A stretch of DNA of 64,000 nt, from the NCBI RefSeq assembly GCF_036884655.1, contig NC_088338.1, forward strand, positions 2,232,001 to 2,296,000, in the 5' to 3' direction. This document shows positions 59,911 through 64,000 of this stretch, piece by piece. Every line of letters begins with the position of its first letter. Position 1 is the first letter of the stretch. The translations under genes and the position numbers were made by a program. This DNA comes from Musa acuminata AAA Group. Taxonomy: Eukaryota; Streptophyta; Magnoliopsida; Zingiberales; Musaceae. Below the pieces are notes generated by a model, which was not told the DNA's origin, made no database searches, and was given only the letters and a program-made list of their open reading frames with translations.

Positions 59911-62900
59911 TTAAGCTTCAACCACCTCAGTGTTCTCAAGAAGTATAGCCTTTGTGGGTTTTGCAAGCAGGTCTGTGTACTCTTGGAAGGGAGATTTGCT
60001 GAAACGAGTCTCCATCCAGAAGTCAGGTGTCAGGAAACCGTAGGTCTTCATAAGACAATCAAAGGTAGCCTGCAAAAAGCAAGGAATAAAATTTCCTATG
60101 TGATAAATACAATGGGGAAAGGTACAAACATTTGCAGCTATTCTACATTCGTTCATGTCATAATAATACACGTTTTCTTGAAACAATTGTTGCAGACATA
60201 CCAAACGCAAGTCTTAAATATGAAATCTTTTGAACCAACCATCATCTTCACACTGCAACTATTTAAAAAAAGGACAAGTCCGCAATTGTTCAATCATATT
60301 GTATCCAATCCATCCGACTCCCATGAGCTGATTGGTCTATTACAGTGACTAATATTCCTAAGAGATCAGTTGGCATATAAGTTGGCAAGAGAAGATCCCA
60401 ATAAAGTAAAAAACTTAAGCTGGGAATCCATCCGACTCCCATGAGCTGATTGGTCTATTACAGTGACTAATATTCCTAAGAGATCAGTTGGCATATAAGT
60501 TGGCAAGAGAAGATCCCAATAAAGTAAAAAAAACTTAAGCTGGGAAGGTCCAAACCTCTGTCATGTGCCACGGTTTTCTAAGTCAACGACAAAGTATTTA
60601 GGGTCTAATATAGTGGTTTGAAATTAAACAGGGCTCTTGTAATTGAACACCACATGTGATAGATGTGCAGGTCTTCAAATCGTATTTTGAGGAGGAAACA
60701 GCTGTCTAGACCAAGTGTTTTGAGAAGAAAATGAGTCTAGATCAAGTGTTTTGAGGGCAGAACTTGTATAAGAGTATTTAGGATAAAACTGCATCTAGAT
60801 GAAGTATTTTCTGGAAGAAATTTTGCCCACTGCTTCTGACCACATGCCTCTCCTCACGCTATACTGTATGATCTCTCTCTCTCTCTCTCTCTCTCTCCCC
60901 TTGCAACTAACCGATGCAAGCAGGAGCTTTCATATAAGGTAATCTGCAAATCCCACTTTGATATATAATTTCCAAACATACAGGATCCGTGAACCTGTTG
61001 TTTATACTCTACTGCAGAAATTTTTTATTCTTATGGGAGCAAAGAAACAATGTATCAGCCCTAAAACAACCTTCTTTTATGCAGATTGAAAAGTATATTT
61101 ATAACTGACTAAAATATGTCTTACTACAGGACCAGGCTGCGTCACTCACAACAAATCTAATAAAACACTTGATAGAAAGTAAGGTAGTCACTATGTGATC
61201 TAGCCACAAGATATCCAACTTAACAATGTTAGATTATAAAACAAATTTCAACACTTTAGTATTTTCTACAATACAAAAAGGCCCAAAATAATTTAAACAA
61301 AATATAAGAAGGATGAACAAAGTAGAAAATATAGGAACAAAAAGGAAAAGAATGAAATTCTCATTAGAATCATCAACTACAAAATTTGTATTTCTAATGG
61401 CTTTTGATGACAACAATTTTTCAGTAAAACATAAGAACTACAGACCTAGAATAAAAGCAACAACTTAAAATTCAAAAAAACCTATAGCTTCCATATTTTC
61501 CCACCCTAATTTTTAATCCTATAATTCTCCCTACACGCTTCTTATACCTTTCCTTTGACAACAACAGTATTTCACTCCTTATTCAGCAGATACTTTCACA
61601 TGAGTTCAACTATGTAAAGAGAAGAGCAGCAACAAGCAAAAAAGTAGATATAAAGTAAAATAAGCTAATTAATAACCAACAAAACCACCATACTTCAAAT
61701 CTCTATTCCATTTACAAGTTAAAAAAGTTCCACTATAACAATTGAAAACAGGTTGAGATTCTCAAACGTTTTCCAACAGTAGTTACATAGTAACATTTTT
61801 ATTGTTCATTATGTTGTAAAAACAAAAAAACCCAATTAGATATGACATTGAGATATATAATAACAGTAGCACTACAGATTTCTGCCAAGCTTTATATGCC
61901 TCATCGAACTGAACTAGACGACAATGATGGCAAACATCATACTATAGCAAAGAAAGAAAACAGAAAACTCATTCATCAATATCATGCAATATCTAGTACA
62001 ATTCTCCAGTTCATTTTGGACACAAACACCTATTTGCAATAGTACATACAGGTCGAAGGACCACCTATGCATAGCTAAATCCAAATCAACATGATTTATA
62101 TCTGGATTTATAATGAAGAAAATGTAAAGTTTTTATGTATGTCCAGATCCAGGCTAATAACAATTATAAACTACGTGTATATCCAGATCCAAGATAACTC
62201 GAGTTCTTATACCAATCAAGTGCATAACCAATATAAATGAAATATATAATTCTTCCTAAATGCGACTAAGAATCAACCGCCTTAACCACAATCCCTCGCA
62301 TGAAAGAAAACAACTGACGGAGCACAATACACACTGACCTTCACAAAGTTCCCGAGAGTCTTGGTCGAACCACGAGACGAAGTGAACACGTCCTCGATCC
62401 CAGCAAACTGGAGCACCTTCTTCGGGACACGAGCAGCCACGATCCCCGCCCCCCTCGGCGCGGGCACCATTCGGACGGTGACCGACCCGCACTTCCCGGT
62501 GACCTTACAGGGCACAGTGTGCGGCTTCCCGATCTTGTTCCCCCAGTAGCCTCTCCTGACGGGGATCACCGACAGCTTGGCCAAAATGATGGCGCCGCGG
62601 ATGGCGGTGGCTACCTCCTTCGCGCACTTCACGCCGAGGCCGACGTGGCCGTCGGTGTCGCCGACGACGACGAAGGCCTTGAAACGGGTGCGCTGGCCAG
62701 CGCGGGTCTGCTTCTGGACCGGCATGATCTTCATGACCTCATCCTTGAGGCGGCCACCGAGGAGGGTATCGATGATCTGGTGCTCCTTCACAGGTAGGGA
62801 GTGGAGGTAGATCTGCTCGAGGCTAGTGATCTTACCCTCCTTCACGAGGCGGCCGAGCTTGGTGACGGGCACCCACTTCTCCTCCTCATCACGCCGGCCG

Positions 62901-63007
62901 CCACCGCGCCTTCCGCGCCCACGGTCTCCCCGACCCCGGCCGCGGCCGAACCCGCGGCCAAACCCGCGCCCGAAGCCGCCACGATCGCCACCGCCGCGCT
63001 CAGCCAT
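59911..63007 (-). CDS. RPS2: 40S ribosomal protein uS5 (RPS2), 2 exons
   Basis: Exon 1 is 62339-63007 (223 codons) and exon 2 is 59911-60069, joined in phase 0 to give 275 aa, the usual eukaryotic length. The N-terminus (residues 4-40) is the Gly/Arg-rich RGG-type tail of cytosolic uS5. It is followed by [19 protein letters not shown] and the double-stranded RNA-binding S5 domain ([40 protein letters not shown]). The C-terminal domain has [19 protein letters not shown] and [20 protein letters not shown]. uS5 is part of the small subunit near the mRNA entry channel and helps decoding fidelity. The intron is 2.27 kb, with a 118-bp tandem duplication and a (TC)n tract. A TATA box and telo-box lie upstream. 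Intact. Confidence 0.97.
60307..60544. repeat. 118-bp tandem duplication in the RPS2 intron
   Basis: Units 60307-60424 and 60425-60544 are the same except for two extra A's in an A-run of the second. The near-identity indicates a recent event. Confidence 0.95.
60872..60898. repeat. (TC)n microsatellite in the RPS2 intron
   Basis: Thirteen or so TC units, ending in CCCC, within the single RPS2 intron. Confidence 0.9.
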
Positions 63008-63092
63008 GCTTGCCAGTACGGATGGGATGAAGGTTTCAAGGACTTCGCCGCAGAGAGAGCGTGAGAAGGCTGTGGATAAGAAAGAAGCGGCG

Positions 63093-63098
63093 TTTATA
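63093..63098 (-). promoter_or_regulatory. TATA box of the RPS2 gene
   Basis: TATAAA on the minus strand, 86-91 bases before the start codon. It implies a leader of roughly 50-60 bases. Confidence 0.65.
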
Positions 63099-63118
63099 GT
63101 GGGAGCGGCAAGCCAACA

Positions 63119-63127
63119 TTAGGGTTT
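63119..63127 (-). promoter_or_regulatory. Telo-box (AAACCCTAA) in the RPS2 promoter
   Basis: AAACCCTAA on the minus strand, just upstream of the TATA box. Telo-boxes are typical of plant ribosomal-protein promoters and link them to growth-related expression. The role here is inferred from family knowledge. Confidence 0.7.
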
Positions 63128-64000
63128 CTAAGGGTTCGATTACCGCTAGTTGGTTCGGTCCGGTTCAGCCTTGGTTTTTTCCTTTCCAATATGAACACTG
63201 GCCCGGTTTGGTTGTGGTTCGGAAGTGCTCACATTTTCGAAATTGTATAAGAACGTCACTTTTGCTTAATATCTAAAATAAACTCAGACAATCATCCATT
63301 ATTTTCTCTCCTTTTCCGATTCATATGCTGAATCGATCTAATTATAATATTTATAATAATATCAAAAATATTATAATTCGGTACAAAATATTATAGCATA
63401 ATATTTTAATATAAATCTTATAAAATATTATAAATATATATTTTTAATAATATGAGGAAAATATTATAGTATAGTTTTTTGTACTGTGTTATAGTATTTT
63501 TCTTGATTCGATCAGTCAATAGAGAAAAAGAAAAAAAGAGGTATGTGGCTTCGAATAATTTATATATTTAAAAATCTTATTAAAATTTTGAAAATAGAGA
63601 ATTAAAAAGAATATATATCTAAGCAAATAATTAAAAATAATATTTTTTAATCAATCCAACTATATATATCTAATCAAATAAAAAATTTAAAAATATATTT
63701 AAAAAAGGTAAGGATTATGGTTATATTTTGAAATACATTTACATTTTCAATGTGCAATTAAGGAAAGGAATTTGACTAAATGTGTATGGTATGCTTTGAG
63801 TGCTTGATAGATTATAGATATAAATTATATTTAAATATGTGATTATTAAAATTATATTTCAAATGTTCATTAAATATTTAATGATAATTTTTACCCTTTT
63901 AATTTTTAATATTTTATTAAAAAAATAAATACATTTTTATTTTCAATAAAAATAAAATATATATGGTCATATAAAAAAATTTATATGACCCAAATATTTA
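63128..64000. other. AT-rich DNA upstream of RPS2
   Basis: After about 100 bases of GC-balanced promoter DNA with GGTTCGGTCCGGTTC-like words, the sequence is mostly AT with many short AATATT-type palindromes. No gene seen. Confidence 0.6.

Overview
The window is nuclear DNA of a flowering plant. GC-rich coding exons and intronless GC-rich genes sit in AT-rich, repeat-filled spacers, and introns are canonical GT..AG, some of them several kb long. The gene families are plant ones: a cytokinin-type IPT, a NIMIN/NRR-like protein, a HIPP, a FAR1-related protein and a two-B3-domain protein. The style of the genes and repeats suggests a commelinid monocot, most likely Musaceae (banana/Ensete). That taxonomic call is inference from the sequence's character, not from a search.

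Layout. 1-3 kb: intronless adenylate isopentenyltransferase (+), whose start lies in a 70-bp tandem duplication. 7.3-7.6 kb: small NIMIN/NRR-like gene (+). 8.0-9.3 kb: badly decayed Ty1/copia remnant. 11.7-12.5 kb: three-exon HIPP (-). 14.4-15.0 kb: two spliced, protein-like exons of an unidentified gene (-), next to a 906-bp TIR element (15.2-16.1 kb). 19.5-27.8 kb: FAR1-RELATED SEQUENCE gene (+), with a probable non-coding first exon and a 5-kb first intron. 29.7-39.3 kb: seven-exon EEF1A lysine methyltransferase 2-like gene (-); its introns hold a hAT-type MITE, a TRIM-like element and a copy of a dispersed repeat. 41.1-47.4 kb: nine-exon nuclear gene for the mitochondrial ATP synthase beta subunit (-). 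49.2-52.1 kb: degenerate two-B3-domain (REM-type) gene (-). 52.6-58.5 kb: long inverted-repeat element broken by a young, non-coding LTR retrotransposon with 446-bp LTRs. 59.9-63.0 kb: two-exon 40S ribosomal protein uS5/RPS2 gene (-), with a TATA box and a telo-box.

The genes do not form a pathway or cluster. They are unrelated housekeeping genes (ATP synthase, ribosome, eEF1A methylation) and regulatory genes (cytokinin synthesis, defence or light signalling, metal/HIPP) in ordinary plant order. Splice sites were placed by hand, and phases were checked so that each multi-exon CDS sums to whole codons: HIPP 151 aa, FRS 921 aa, EEF1AKMT2 344 aa, ATP synthase beta 554 aa, RPS2 275 aa. I see no evidence of a new multi-gene system. 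The most interesting points are the duplicated IPT start region, the nested inverted-repeat and LTR elements, the TRIM-like and hAT-like insertions in introns, the decaying B3 gene, and the unidentified exon pair at 14.4-15.0 kb.
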